A stretch of 64,000 nucleotides of DNA, from the NCBI GenBank assembly GCA_016648135.1, contig JADDOH010003974.1, forward strand, positions 81,538-145,537, in the 5' to 3' direction. This DNA comes from Agrypnia vestita. Taxonomy: Eukaryota; Arthropoda; Insecta; Trichoptera; Phryganeidae. Positions 1 to 11,340 of the stretch are shown here, piece by piece. A program made the translations under genes and the position numbers. The notes beneath the pieces are model-generated. The model was not told the DNA's origin, did no database searches, and saw nothing but the letters and a program-made list of their open reading frames with translations. The number at the start of each line of letters is the position of its first letter. The stretch's first letter is position 1.

Positions 1-78
1 CCTGATTCTGGACTTTTATTGAGAGATTTGGACATGAAAGATTAACTAGATAGGTATATGGATATAATTAACACTCAC

Positions 79-291
79 CTCAACATATTGCCCTAGTTGT
101 CTTTTGATCAGTATGCTCTTTTTCTTCTGCAGGCCAGCTTCGAATTCTGAAACCAGTATACGCAAAAGAAATGTCGTTATTAAATTTTTGACTCCCGCGT
201 GAATCAAAACCCGTCTATCATAGATACCTGGATAGCATAAAACCAAAGACAACTGCCCGAGCACATATAATTGTTCACAAAACATCTCCAA
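79..291 (-). CDS. Exon of an unidentified gene running off the left edge
   Basis: The minus strand is open for 71 codons and its last codon, GAG, sits directly on a consensus splice donor (GAG|GTGAGTG, donor at 78-72 on the minus strand). The frame is closed upstream by an in-frame TGA just before 291. The exon therefore either begins with the ATG at 285 as a first coding exon, or begins after an acceptor close to 298. The peptide (…LYVLGQLSLVLCYPGIYD… then RRVLIHAGVKNLI) is rich in leucine and has a basic patch (QKKKS, IKRQ) near its end. It reads like real, non-repetitive, probably helical protein, but I do not recognise the family. Downstream exons would lie left of the window. It points away from the plus-strand gene starting at 2.2 kb. 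The donor and frame agreement are seen directly; that this is a host exon is inference. Confidence 0.45.
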
Positions 292-299
292 ATCACCTC

Positions 300-2140
300 A
301 TTTGATGTATTTCTATACAAAGTAGAAGGGACTCCATGCCACTAATGTTACTACCGCTTCTATCCTAAGATATCTTATTTCTGCGGCCAAGATTCTTGAT
401 CACACTTTTTTCGTGACAATCAATTTTTGGAAACCATACTAGTGCATTAAAAATAGCCAATTTGGTATTGACTTACTAATACATAAAAAATCAGATTTAT
501 TTATCACCACAACATAAAACACAACACAATTCTTCGGTTTATTTTATCATTATGTCTCTAGCCCTTAAAGAATTCCACCCCAAAGTATTTAAAAATGATT
601 TGCCTTATCTACGCCTAGCGGAGTTAATCGTTCGCTGCTCTTAGTCCTACATTACCTATGTATTTGCATTACTAGTTATCTGATATTCAAAACAAATTTT
701 ATGATTAATTTGGAAAGATGTACGGAAAATATTCTATCAATTGAAATTGTATTTGGTTACCACCAGAACATGACTCGAAAACTTTTCCAAGAAATTTAAT
801 TTGTCTTCATTTTTTTTTAATTTTCATTTCATTTTTTTCATGACTTCCAAGAATCATATTATTTGACTCATATTGCAGGACTTTTTTGTCGTCTGGTTTA
901 ATAATATTTTCAATTACTTTTTTGTATGTGTCTGTAAAAAATAATAAATAAAATAATAATTATTTTCTGCATTATATCTCTTTCCATAGAACTCCTTCTC
1001 CGTGCCTGACATGCAATTTTCTTATTAAAAAAATAAAATATTTTAATAAATACCTTAAGTGCCAATAAAAATAATCAGTTTCATATCTGTCATCAAGTAA
1101 AAATCACCCAATTTGAAAATAAATAAATTTGAAAACACTTTTTGTTGATTTTATATAAAAAAAATTGCTTTTTATTTTTCTATAATAGAAATAGCTTATA
1201 CATACATTTTTTTGTAAAAAATATTAATAAATGTTCGTATTTTTAATTTTTTCAGTCACCTATTTCTTAAAAATTAATATTAATTAAATAAATAATAATA
1301 ACATTAACACGCCCATCTTGAAGACTTGCGATATATACACACATATATGACAAATATTCATTTATTTTATTTTATTTTAATTGCACAATTTATTTTTAAA
1401 CAACGATAGTGTGTCTTACACTGGTCGAAATAACTAACTGCAGCAACCACGAATCGATGAAATCGAAACGGCAACTTTTCAAAACGGTAGACTTCAATGA
1501 ATGACTTTGTGAACACCAAGTTTCTACCATGAAGCCAGAAAATCTAAGGGAGCAATTGGTATGTAAAAAATCAGGCAATTCAATTTATCTTCCACCTTAA
1601 AGTTACTTGGTACCTTCAAAACAACCACCCAAGTATCTACCTACCTTCAACCAAACAGACATCTACATACTTGCCTTCGTCTACGCTAGGTACTAAGTAC
1701 CTCAGACATATCAAAGATCCCTCAAATTCAAGCATTCATGAATTCAATAGGCATTCACTATTTTGACGCCATTTATATGGTATAATTATAAAATTTGTCG
1801 ATAAAAAAATAATAAGTAACTGTAAAAGGTCCTAAATCTTTGCATAATAAATGATGAAGTAATGTGTAAAATAAAAAATCGCTAAATGCATAGAAGATTT
1901 GCCATTATCTATTTGCCATTAGCTATTTAAAAATCAACCAATTAGTTCTCTTATATAATGTAAAAGTAATGGATATTTAAAAAAATATGTGTATGTTTTA
2001 ATTTACTCGTTAATTTTTTGAAATGCCAGGAAGACATATATTTAGGTTAATAAGGTGAATAAAACATAATTGATTTACAAAAATTGAAATATTTGTTTGA
2101 GTTAAACTAACCTGTAATGCGTTTAGTCAATCGCAACCTT
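300..2140. other. Intergenic AT-rich interval between two divergent genes
   Basis: No gene or complete repeat is recognised. There are long A/T runs and poly-T at 800-840, and no convincing coding frame. A short plus-strand segment at 1529-1558 (ATG, ten codons, then a GTATGT donor-like site) could be a chance match or an alternative first exon. The interval should contain the promoters of both flanking transcription units. Confidence 0.4.
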
Positions 2141-2151
2141 TGGCTGTTGCA

Positions 2152-2158
2152 TATATAA
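2152..2158 (+). promoter_or_regulatory. TATA box of the cuticle-type gene
   Basis: TATATAA lies about 190 bases before the first ATG. It is followed by a markedly less AT-rich leader (GTCCGAG…GCGCGTAACC…GTGCGCGTGCG) before the start codon. A start of transcription about 30 bases downstream, near 2178-2186, would be expected. No perfect arthropod initiator is visible there. The position relative to the Kozak-like CAAAATG at 2341 supports a real promoter. Confidence 0.5.
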
Positions 2159-2340
2159 GAGTGGCATCATAGTCTACAGATGATGACTCTTGTGTTAATC
2201 GTCCGAGTGTTAAGCGCGTAACCGTGGAACAACAGTGCGCGTGCGTCTGTCGTGAGAGACGGTCCAGCAAGTTAGGAAACAGCATCTGTGATTGTTTGTT
2301 CAGTTATCCTGTGAGATTAAAAGTGATTTTCAAAGACAAA

Positions 2341-2349
2341 ATGCATAAG
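2341..2349 (+). CDS. First coding exon (Met-His-Lys) of a secreted cuticle-type protein
   Basis: ATG CAT AAG is followed directly by GTCAGA, a weak but usable donor at 2350. The ATG context (GACAAAATG) matches the insect start consensus. Exon 2 starts in phase 0 with GTG ACC TTA, so joining the two gives a typical signal peptide that starts MHKVTLALLVLV. Exon 2 alone has no ATG in a position to start it. Insect cuticular protein genes very often have an intron after the first few codons of the signal peptide, which is what is seen here. I cannot exclude another first exon nearer exon 2; an ATGCATAAA at about 20494 lacks a promoter-like leader. The donor is not the strongest form, so RNA evidence would decide. 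Confidence 0.6.
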
Positions 2350-2359
2350 GTCAGAATCA

Positions 2360-4610
2360 TCATTTGTGTGTTTACAAAATTTGTATCCAATTCTTAATCG
2401 GTGTAGAAAAGCGAGGAAATCGTGAAATCAAAAGGCCCTACCAAAACCCGGACATCCAAAAAAAATTCATTTTGGACTTTTTTTTCAATACATAGACAAT
2501 AATTTTCACTGCGATACAAATTTAAAAAAAAAAAATCGCCCAACGTGCCTAAAGAAGTTTTTACTTTGTACCTTAACGGAGAAAAAATTCCGCGTAAAAA
2601 TGAACAAATACGTTCATTTTGTATGAAAAGCCAAGTTTCAAACAGCTCTCCTATAACATAAATCTTAGTTTACGTAGGGACTGTCGAAATAAATGTAATT
2701 TTGAAAGTTTATGAAGAGACTGATTTAACTCACTTAAAAAAATCTGATTATATTATGAAGCACAGTAAATTTGTTTTTGTACAACGAAATATTTTAAATC
2801 ATTGCTAGCGTAAATATTAGATGATATCCATCTTTACATATAAATAATATTTTTTTCTTGGCAATTTGACTTTCAATATAAAATGTTGAAACGATCAACA
2901 GATTGCTTTCAGTTTTTTGAACAAGCAAAAACTAATGAATCTTGTATTCAATCATGAGTCTAAACACAGCCAAGATAATTTTTTTGGTTATCTTCTTTCA
3001 TAATTTCATAAAAACGTTATTAAAATCACATTTCTGAGGTTGTTATAACTAATAGAACAAATACATATTTATTTTTATCAGCATGATGTTTTATAATAAA
3101 TTTTTATATTTCTAATTTTTTACAAGTATTTCTAAATAAACCGTCATCAGATTAATGCTAATATCGTCGTGGCAATATTGTTAACAAAACTATTAAATAC
3201 GAGATCGTAACAAATGGCGAAACTTTTCATATTATATAATATGTAGATAAAACATGATAATTATGACATCGCATAAGGACATCGATTTTGACCGAATTTG
3301 TATCGGCTTAGTTAATAGTATTCTGTAGAATCTTAAAATGGAGCTCACGTGTTGGGTACCAAGCGAAACATTTTCCCAGAAATGTTATTTGTTTTGAAAT
3401 GAGACAAGCCTTTTTAAGGATAGGCCAGTAATCATTTTAATGAAAATACATCAATACGTGTAGGAACAGCAATGTTGGCACATTGACACGTTTTCAACGA
3501 TGTTTTTTCTATAAATTCTATTAACGCAATCTTTACGTGTTGAAATTATAAGTGACTTACACGAGGAAATTACCAAAAAAAGTATCAAAAAATAAAACTT
3601 TAGTTGAGAATACTTACATTTTAGGAAAATATTTAAATTATTTTAACAATTCTTTTAAATTAATGTTTGATGATTACTTTTTAAGGATATTTCTTTTTTT
3701 GATATTTAAAAAAAAAATTGAAATTCAAATAAGAATTTAATTTGATTTTAGTTTGTCATTAAAATAATGTTGAAAGATTTACTCATGCACTGTATTTTTA
3801 TGTTGTTATACTTCATATTGTACCATTATGTGCAGTATAAATGTTATTCCATATTATTTCCTTAATAAAGTGATATAAAATAATTAAGCATTAAATAATG
3901 TAAAATACTGCGACAAGACATAATTATTGTGATTTCAGTACGTTTTACAAATTACCTTTTTAAACTAATTAACCAACATATTATGGATCTGTTTTACGCG
4001 GAGATAAATACAGAGGATAGTACACCACTGTTTATCGTGATATATAACTCTTACCACATTCTCTGTTTTACAACTTTTCATGCATGTTTGCCGATTACAA
4101 AGTTAATGATAACATTTCTTTAGGTAAAAAACATTAACTTTGTTATCTGTTCGTGAGTTTAAAAATTTATACGTATATTAATTATACCGGTTAATTTTTG
4201 ATTGAGAAACAATCTCTCATCGACAGGTGAAGTATTTAACTAAATTATTAATTAAATAATTATTATTAAGTAGTGAAATATAAATATATTATTAAACTCA
4301 CGCAGAGGTAAAAAAGTTAATATTTTACACCTAATTTAATGATTATCATGGATAATCTCTACAGCGTTGACGCCAAATCCATCAATAATATTAAATATAA
4401 CATTGTAATATTGAGGTAATGATAATAATAACATACTTGTAACAGTACAGTAACTAGAATTGGCAGAGGTAGAGTAACATGCTGATGCTGTCTTTTAGGA
4501 CAAGGGGATGAAGATGATGATGAAGTTGACTTAGTATAGTAATAGGCATAGCAGTAATAATATTGATGTCTCTCTACGTTTTTATAGGTCGTTTGTTCGT
4601 CATGGACAGA
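2360..4610. other. Intron sequence, nothing recognised
   Basis: AT-rich and unstructured. Short open frames at 3552-3740 and 3929-4123 have amino-acid content typical of random AT-rich DNA and match nothing I know. A CACGTG E-box occurs at 3347. Confidence 0.4.
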
Positions 4611-4619
4611 GCGGTCATT

Positions 4620-4801
4620 TGAAATTCGTTAAAACACATATATGTACATATGTACGCATTGTCTGTATATTAGGAAAGTATGACTGCATATTCCAAATGT
4701 GGAGACCTGTAATTGGCCATCTATATTGTATCAATGTTTTCTATGCTTTTTTTTGTGCTGTTGGTCTTCCATAAACATTAAATAAATAAATAAATAAATA
4801 A
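4620..4801 (+). mobile_element. 3' end of a non-LTR retrotransposon with an (AAAT)n tail
   Basis: A non-coding stretch with a Jockey/CR1-like 3' UTR look (…CTGTTGGTCTTCCATAAACATT…) ends in AAATAAATAAATAAATAAATAAA. The tail type matches the LINE ends at 22.27 kb (minus) and 53.17-53.30 kb, though the body is different. Only the 3' terminus is left. Confidence 0.45.
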
Positions 4802-4888
4802 AATATTTATGTTTAAATTTCCATTTTTTTAAATTAATAGTAATTAAAGTTAAAATTCACGTGTTATTTGTAATTCACGTGTTATTCG

Positions 4889-5075
4889 AGTAGCTTGTTG
4901 GTCTTGTGGTTAGGACTCTCGCCTCGTGATCCAAAGGTCGCAGGTTCGAATCTCACTCCAGACAATCAAGTTAGTCCTATTTTCATAGCACAAGCGTTTA
5001 GCTTAATTTGAAAATAGTAAGAATATTGATGTGACACGAATTCCGTGTTCGCATCACTATTTTAAAAAAAAAAAA
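4889..5075 (+). mobile_element. tRNA-derived SINE, family 1
   Basis: Starts with a tRNA-like head. The A box TAGCTTGTTGG is at 4891-4901 and the B box GGTTCGAATCT at 4943-4953, an RNA polymerase III promoter. A tRNA-unrelated body follows (CCTATTTTCATAGCACAAGC…GAAAATAGTAAGAATATTGA…GTGTTCGCATCACTATTTT) and the element ends in an A run. The same body is present at 23.4, 27.4, 54.7, 57.4 and 59.1 kb. This is the best-preserved plus-strand copy. Confidence 0.8.
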
Positions 5076-5079
5076 TTAC

Positions 5080-6540
5080 CAATATTTAATTTGATCGATT
5101 GCAGTTGTAGATTTTCTAACATTATTAATATAAAACAACACAATCACACTATATTAGCTTTTCACTAAAATAAATATTCATAAAAGCAATGAAGGACAAC
5201 GTTATTCTACTTTTTTTCTGATCAAAGATATACTTCTCTATATCCATCACATACATACATACGGTTTCAGAAATTATTAATTATATATTTCCCAAAAAAC
5301 AACTTGAACTCTTTATATCTTTGTATTCAATCTTGTACAAGTTTTCCGACACTATTTATTATAATCATTGAATATTTCTTTTTTTTTCTTCATATTTTTG
5401 AGGTTCATTTACTTATCAAGGCATCCGGTCTAAAAAGAAAATAGTAGAAGTTTGTAAAAAGTCAAATATTAAATACTTTCACAGAGATGTTACAGAAATG
5501 GATAACAGAGAAAATATATTTTAAAAAAAGGTCATGGCTTCTGCAGTTATACTCTGCTTAATTTAGTATTTGTTCTAAAAATTTCCACAAGCTTCTCTCA
5601 ATTGTATTTTTAACAGCGTGTTTCAAATGCATTTGTGTCTTGTGTCTGGATTCCGTTTTCTGCCTCACTCAAACATGTCTTCTCTAAAGCATTTTTCATG
5701 ATAATTTAGGTTCCAGTACCCCGATTTCTGCACAGGTATTGCTCTTTCTATTCTAAATGATAGAAAATTTGTCTTAGAACTTGAATTGTGGTCCATGCTG
5801 TGTGAGCTGTGGCACGTATGTAAATTTTACTAAGTAAAAAAACAATATAATAATATAAGTATAATAAGATTATTCTGTCTAAGACGCAATCAGACGTGAT
5901 ATTTCAATTATATCGCATTATCAAGTATAGAACATTAGCATCAATAGAACAAAAGTATGAATCATTCATAACAAAGCACATGCTGACTTTTGGTACATAC
6001 TGTACAATTAGTTGTGTTTTGTATTATGTACGTGAGTGAGTAAGTGCTGTGTGTATGTACCGAGGTTATTCTCCTACAGTTCTCGAGAGAACTGAAGCAG
6101 ATGAACTCATGTTCAATATATACTATATTCTCTATTTAAAAAGCCTTACAATGTATTTTCAACAACAGCGCGGTTTAAGTGCCGTCCTCTCGTAAAGGCA
6201 ATAAATGCTTTTTACGAACAAAAATTTTTTTAATTACATTTTTTCTATTTCATCTTCAAAAATACTTTTTCTCACAAAGAGACTCCATCTTATATATTTT
6301 CAAGTATACTAAATTAGAGAACAACAATTACATTTTTTTGAAGATACACATTTGTAAGTTCGCTTCGCATAAGAATAAAATTATAGCAATATCTTTTGGT
6401 AATAAATATACAAAAAATAGTATTTTAACGTTTCAAGTCATGTTAAATATTGTTCATAGAACAATTATTTAGTAAAATGAGTGTCATTTTATATATTTTT
6501 GGAATACTTGAGTTCTTTACTCTATATCAAATATTTAAAA
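5080..6540. other. Intron sequence, nothing recognised
   Basis: AT-rich; a chance-like open frame at 6179-6472 is mostly Phe, Ile, Lys and Asn. No repeat shared with the rest of the window was noticed. Confidence 0.35.
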
Positions 6541-6840
6541 CTAGCCGTAAACCCTTGAGAAATCGCGGGCCATAATAATTGGAGGATTTTTTAGCTGAAA
6601 ATTCATTAATAGAAAACTATTTTTTTAAATTGACTATTCTTGACTAAACTCTAATTATATATAATAAAATAATAATATAAACGTGTCAAGATCGTACAAT
6701 TTTTTCCTTTGCGTTTTGCTTAAGCCGCGCGCCGATTGCGTGTCACACTCATATTTTCTAAAGTTTTAATTCCAGCAAGTTACGACGTACAAGTTCGACG
6801 CGGACCGACAGACAGATAGCGATATTATTATATTTAGATT
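6541..6840 (+). repeat. Dispersed repeat E, copy 1
   Basis: Shares with 19085-19315 the order: (A/T)AAA…ATCRCGGGMCATAATRATTG.AGGATTTT, then AGCTGAAAATTCAT, and at the far end CCAG(C/T)A.GTTACG plus ATTATTATRTTTAGATT. GC-richer middle (GCCGCGCGCCGATTGCGTGTC). Probably the 3' part of an old retroelement; no coding frame remains. Confidence 0.5.
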
Positions 6841-7061
6841 TGAAGTGTCATATATCTTTGTTATATCTGTCCTTTCTTCCAGTGTCAGTTTGTAAGGAAG
6901 AAACTTTTGTATCGGTAAGATTTTACATCTTTTAAAAGGGTTGTCAGGCTGCTCCTTATTTGATTTTTTTTATTTGTGAAAGTTTTAATTTTTATTAATC
7001 GTAGTTGTTTAACTTTGTATAAAAATAATTAATATATTTAATATTTAAAGCATTAACTTTT

Positions 7062-7362
7062 TGGTCAGACATCTTAACAAAATGTTATATATGTTAGTAT
7101 ATAACACAAACTAAAAATTACTAATTTATCTACCGGTTTCGAGACGTAATCCGTCTCTTCGTCAGGACAACTACTACACTAATTTCGTTTTGTGAATGTG
7201 TTGGTGTGTAAATAACACTGTTGTTGTAGTGTGTAGTGATAGGTAGTGATTGTCCTGACGAAGAGACGGGTTGCGTCTTGAAACCGGTATACAAAAAAGT
7301 TATTTTTAGTGGTTATATACTAACATAAATAACATTTTGTTAGTATTAAGATGTTTGAAACA
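7062..7362. mobile_element. Fold-back element A, copy 1, with hammerhead-like motif in both arms
   Basis: Two arms of about 100-110 bases are inverted copies of each other around an 80-base centre. Left arm: TAACAAAATGTTATATATGT…TACCGGTTTCGAGACG…CGTCTCTTCGTCAGGAC. Right arm: the complement, GTCCTGACGAAGAGACGG… to …TAACATAAATAACATTTTG. Each arm carries CTGACGA, a GAGACG/CGTCTC hairpin, GAAA and the palindrome ACCGGT. On the minus strand (7170 to 7122) all these parts are intact, with UUGUC and GAUAA able to pair as a closing stem. A second copy lies at 27.67 kb. No protein is encoded, so it would move in trans. Confidence 0.7.
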
Positions 7363-7489
7363 TTAGCCTGTATCTGCTTAAGTCGTAGTTTAGAATTAAG
7401 TCTACGATGCTAAAGTCTAAACAATATACTGGGTGTCTTCGAATATAGTCTTATATGTTATTGAAAAATATAGTAGTAGCAGGGGCGTG

Positions 7490-7690
7490 CAGTGAGAACA
7501 AGAAGCATAACTTGTTCCAAAGCATATATTTTGAAAACAAACCAAAATAAGAGATTTATCTCTTAATATTCCAATCACAATAATAAACATATTATTAAGA
7601 TTTTAATATTTTATAATATTTTGCCAGATAAATATTTAATTTCGATTTTTTTCCAAATATATGTTTAAATAAAAGTAACAAAAAGTAAAC
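7490..7690. repeat. Weak dispersed repeat, shared with about 45680-45890
   Basis: Both places carry GTGCAGTG/GCACGCAG-type heads, AATATTCC(A/T)ATCACAA…, ATATTATT…, then AAATATTTAATTTC…TTTTTTTC(A/C)AA. The match is diverged and gapped, so the boundary is approximate. Confidence 0.3.
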
Positions 7691-7699
7691 TGCACTCCC

Positions 7700-9020
7700 T
7701 TGAGTGGTAGTATAAGTTTGTTAGAGAAAAAATATGAGTTTATAGGTATAAATGTGTCTATAAGTATAATATTAATGTATGTACATTCGTATTAGTATTA
7801 TGATATATAATCTAATGCTCATAGAAAGATCAGTGAAGCATGGTTATAGATATTGATTATCTAAGAAAATATTTCGAAGATGTTATGTCATAGTATATGC
7901 AAAAACTTCGATAAATGATTTCGCATTTATTCAACTTGAATGGGAATCGACTAAATTGGTGTTAGAAAAAATTAAACATTAAATGAATCAGTAAGAGTGA
8001 ATAATGATCACCTTTCTTATAAAAAAACCATTTGATCTTTTCAATAATGTATTAGCAAAAGGTTACTCAGTGGCCATGCGATTTAAGCAAACAAGACAAA
8101 TGATTATCATAATAACAGAAGCAGTTAACTTCATGAGCATCTCATGAATTATAAATACCGAACCATACCGATACATTGTATAAATTTAAACATTTCAAAT
8201 ACCAACATTCGCAATAAAAAATCTCAAGAAGACAAAAAAAAATTTTTACTTCGTAAAAAAATTATTACGAAGATAAAAAGTTTTAATGGCTTCGGTAAAT
8301 CAAATACTAGGGAGAGCCAAATATTTATGAGACTAAATATTTGAGGGTGTACAAGCTTTGAAAGCCTTTTTTCAAATCATACATTTTTTAATTACTTTAA
8401 ATTATATGTTTAAATATCTGCAAAAAACCTGGTAGAGTCAATAAAATCATACAAGACATTTTTTCAGGAAGTGCACGCTTAAGAAAATGTAGAAATTCAA
8501 ATGGAGTGGGATAGGTGTTTTATCCTCAATTCTCTCTGCCAAGCCTTGCTGAGTAACGAGTCATGAAATTACTTCTTCAATGACTCAAAATGTCTGTGTG
8601 GTACCTTTATAATAATAATAAGAAAAAACTGCATATAAAAAAAATCCCCTATTAATTGAATTATCAATATGTAATTTTGATAATTTAATTTAATGCTAAT
8701 TTTTTCTTCATCAGTGTACAAAGTACACTCAAAATCTAAATCCAAAGCCTAGACATTAAAAATAAACAAAAAAATATATGGAATCGAATAAATAATATAG
8801 AACTAAAGTGAAACCAAATTTAAAAGGTAACTTTTTGCTAAAAGGATTTAATTATTTACAAAATTTTATTAGGTTAGCAAAAAGACCAATTTTTAACGGA
8901 AAGCTTTTACTGGTTCCTCAACAAAACTAGCCAAAAGCTATCAGGATCTCCACTTTACGTTAATTTATTTCTGTGTTGAAATTATAAACTGTCCAAAAAA
9001 TTATGTGCTTTATCACAGTA
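7700..9020. other. Intron sequence, nothing recognised
   Basis: AT-rich. The open frame at 8144-8344 looks random. No inverted repeats or shared families noticed. Confidence 0.35.
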
Positions 9021-9023
9021 GTA

Positions 9024-9240
9024 AAAAGAAAAACACCTCACCAAATTGTATGATGTATAAAGGTATAAAAATCTTCGATAGCCTGCCAAAGGAAATTCAA
9101 AACATGGAAAATATAAAGAGGTATAAACTGGAGTGCAAAAATTTCATAATAAAAACTTTTAAATGATTAGATGGAATGCAATATGTCTTAATGAAATTGT
9201 TTGGAACTAAATAATTAAGATAAATAAAATAAAATAAAAT
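9024..9240 (+). mobile_element. C-terminal remnant of a non-LTR retrotransposon
   Basis: One frame reads …SPNCMMYKGIKIFDSLPKEI then QNMENIKRYKLECKNFIIKT and FK stop. The G-I-K-(I/L)-(F/Y)-(D/N)-S-L-P-x-E-I signature is the conserved end of reverse-transcriptase ORFs of the Jockey/CR1 type. A short 3' UTR and an (AAAT)n tail (TAAATAAAATAAAATAAAAT) follow. The rest of the element is missing, a normal 5' truncation. The small sense frame is open to its natural stop. Confidence 0.65.
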
Positions 9241-9249
9241 TAGTGCCAA

Positions 9250-9433
9250 TGGACACCCAAATGTCATATTTATTTATTATATTATTTAACCGTAATAATT
9301 AATAAAAATTAAAGAAAAAAGAATATGGAAAAGTTTTTATTGGACACCCAAATAGTCATATTTATTTATTATATTATTTAACCGTAATAATTAATAAAAA
9401 TTAAAGAAAAAAGAATATGGAAAAGTTTTTATA
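9250..9433 (+). repeat. Tandem duplication, two units of about 91-92 bp
   Basis: TGGACACCCAAAT…GAATATGGAAAAGTTTTTAT occurs at 9250 and again at 9341, nearly identical (one inserted A in the second). The high identity means a recent duplication. It directly follows the LINE tail at 9240. The sequence after the second unit (GGATGGCAGCAGGCTTAAGTGATCA) differs from what precedes it. Confidence 0.85.
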
Positions 9434-9434
9434 G

Positions 9435-10670
9435 GATGGCAGCAGGCTTAAGTGATCATCAATTCCATCGTTAGAACATCTACACATTATCATTTTTTTT
9501 AATGTTGTTTATATGTTCCAAATCTATGTTCAAAACCTTTCATATATTAGAAACGACAATCCTAAGGCATGTGTAGTTCTTCTAATGAAATAGTACAGGT
9601 ACACAAATAAAAAATAAATAAAAAGAATACAAAATAAAATTTAAATCAACAAAAAGATATTGCTAAATACCCCACTGTAAAAAATATAGAGATATCGTTA
9701 CCAGCTGCGAAGCCTGTGTTGAGGCATTTCTAGGGGCTGATATTAAAAAATGTATTTTGCTAAACGTAATTGATGTTTTTAAACAATTTTCAACCCATTT
9801 CAATAAAGAAGATTTCACAGTTTTTTACGTGGAATTTATAAATGTGAAATTCATTTGCAGATTTTTATAGTCATCAAATGATGGTTTTCTGTTTGTCAAT
9901 GCCGACATTTTTCATTTAGAGTTGTAATCATAATTATGTTTTTATTACCTAAAATTACTAAAAAATCATTTTTAGGTTATTGGGTCACACAAATGTGGTC
10001 AAAATCTCTGCCCACATTATGTGAACATGATGAAATATCGATGATGGGCATGCTATATCATAGCCCTTTTTTATTTCTTTTTTATTAAATTGAACATCAT
10101 TGCAGCAGAAGCAATATTAATAATGTGAATTGCAATATTTGGAACTTTAGCTTTATGAAAAAGCAAATAAAGTTTTTTCAAGTATCGTATTGCGTTAATT
10201 ATTTATAAGAAAACATGAAAATAAGCAAAATTTAACACAAAATAATAAAAAATTAAGGACCACAAAATTACTGCAAGTTTATAACTAAATAAAAAGCGTG
10301 CGAATGTAAAACAAAATCTATATCGTATTACTTAATATTGTTAATTTATAGAAGAACATTCTTTGATTGTTAAAACAAATAAGACAAATCTTTGAAAATA
10401 ATGGTTGTTTCCAAATTATGATTATCTATTTTTAAAGAAGGATTTGTATTTAATCAGACGATATTTTGCAAGTATGTGTAAAATTAGTGGAACAGTAAAT
10501 ATGTAAATCAGGTGGAAAGCAAACATTATTTTTCTGTAGTTATATCTATCTTTCCGTGTGATTCATCGATTCGTTTTATAAATAGACGTTTCTTCTCACG
10601 AAACTTAAAAAAAATATACGACCACATTGATTTCGACAAAAAGGTTGTAAATTCAAACAGCACCTTTTGT
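9435..10670. other. Intron sequence, nothing recognised
   Basis: AT-rich, without a convincing coding frame or a repeat shared elsewhere in the window. Confidence 0.35.
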
Positions 10671-10679
10671 TACACAGGT

Positions 10680-11340
10680 ATACGAGAATTGAAATTAAAT
10701 ATGAAGAAAACCTGTTCTAGACAAAGTCTTGTGGAGAATCATTCTCGATCGCCGCTGTTACAATACAGCGGTATTGTACCGCGAACTGACTTGACATTTA
10801 AATTGGGATGGCATTAAAATCGCCTACAACTTTCGATCTCCAATCGTGCAACCGCCAACCTGTTCCGCCGAAACGGTTACGCCGCGTCTCAAGGACGCCC
10901 GCATCGCTTTTTGTGGAGATTTTGACAGTTTTTACATTATTTTATTTTTGATGACTCACGTTGAAATGAATATATTAATAATACATTTTAAAATAATCCA
11001 AGAGCATTGCCACGCAGGTGAAACGATCTTTTTGTAATACTTATGAATCAAGTATACAAAATTCTGTAAAATTTGAATAACCTGTCTATCATAATATACT
11101 GATGCACGATATTTAAATCGTTCAGGTTTGCACTAGAAAACTTCTCGCCCTTAGGTACCTCCTTGATTTACTATCGCTGGAATACACACCCAAACACACG
11201 ATGACTACACGCCGCACGGTTCGATCGTCTTCTATATCGCACTTGTCAAAATGAAACTGTTTCGCAGTAGCCGGTCGAACCTTTTTTATAGGTAAATATC
11301 GCGTCGCGATGGTTCCAGAATCTATTGGCTTATTAGAGAT
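10680..11340. other. Two G+C-richer pockets in the intron
   Basis: At 10735-10930 and 11125-11330 base composition rises clearly above the surroundings, with CpG-containing words (GTACCGCGAACTG, GCCGAAACGGTTACGCCGCG, AATATCGCGTCGCGATGG). A small hairpin, CCGCTGT…ACAGCGG, lies at 10752-10771. Open frames across it (10512-10817 plus, 10846-11037 plus, 11122-11358 minus) match no family known to me and overlap on both strands, as expected from fewer stop codons. They may be intronic regulatory elements or old repeats. Confidence 0.3.

Noticed and set aside
4889..4965. A functional tRNA gene
   Set aside because: A and B boxes are present but no proper acceptor stem or anticodon arm; the downstream body repeats elsewhere, so it is a SINE.
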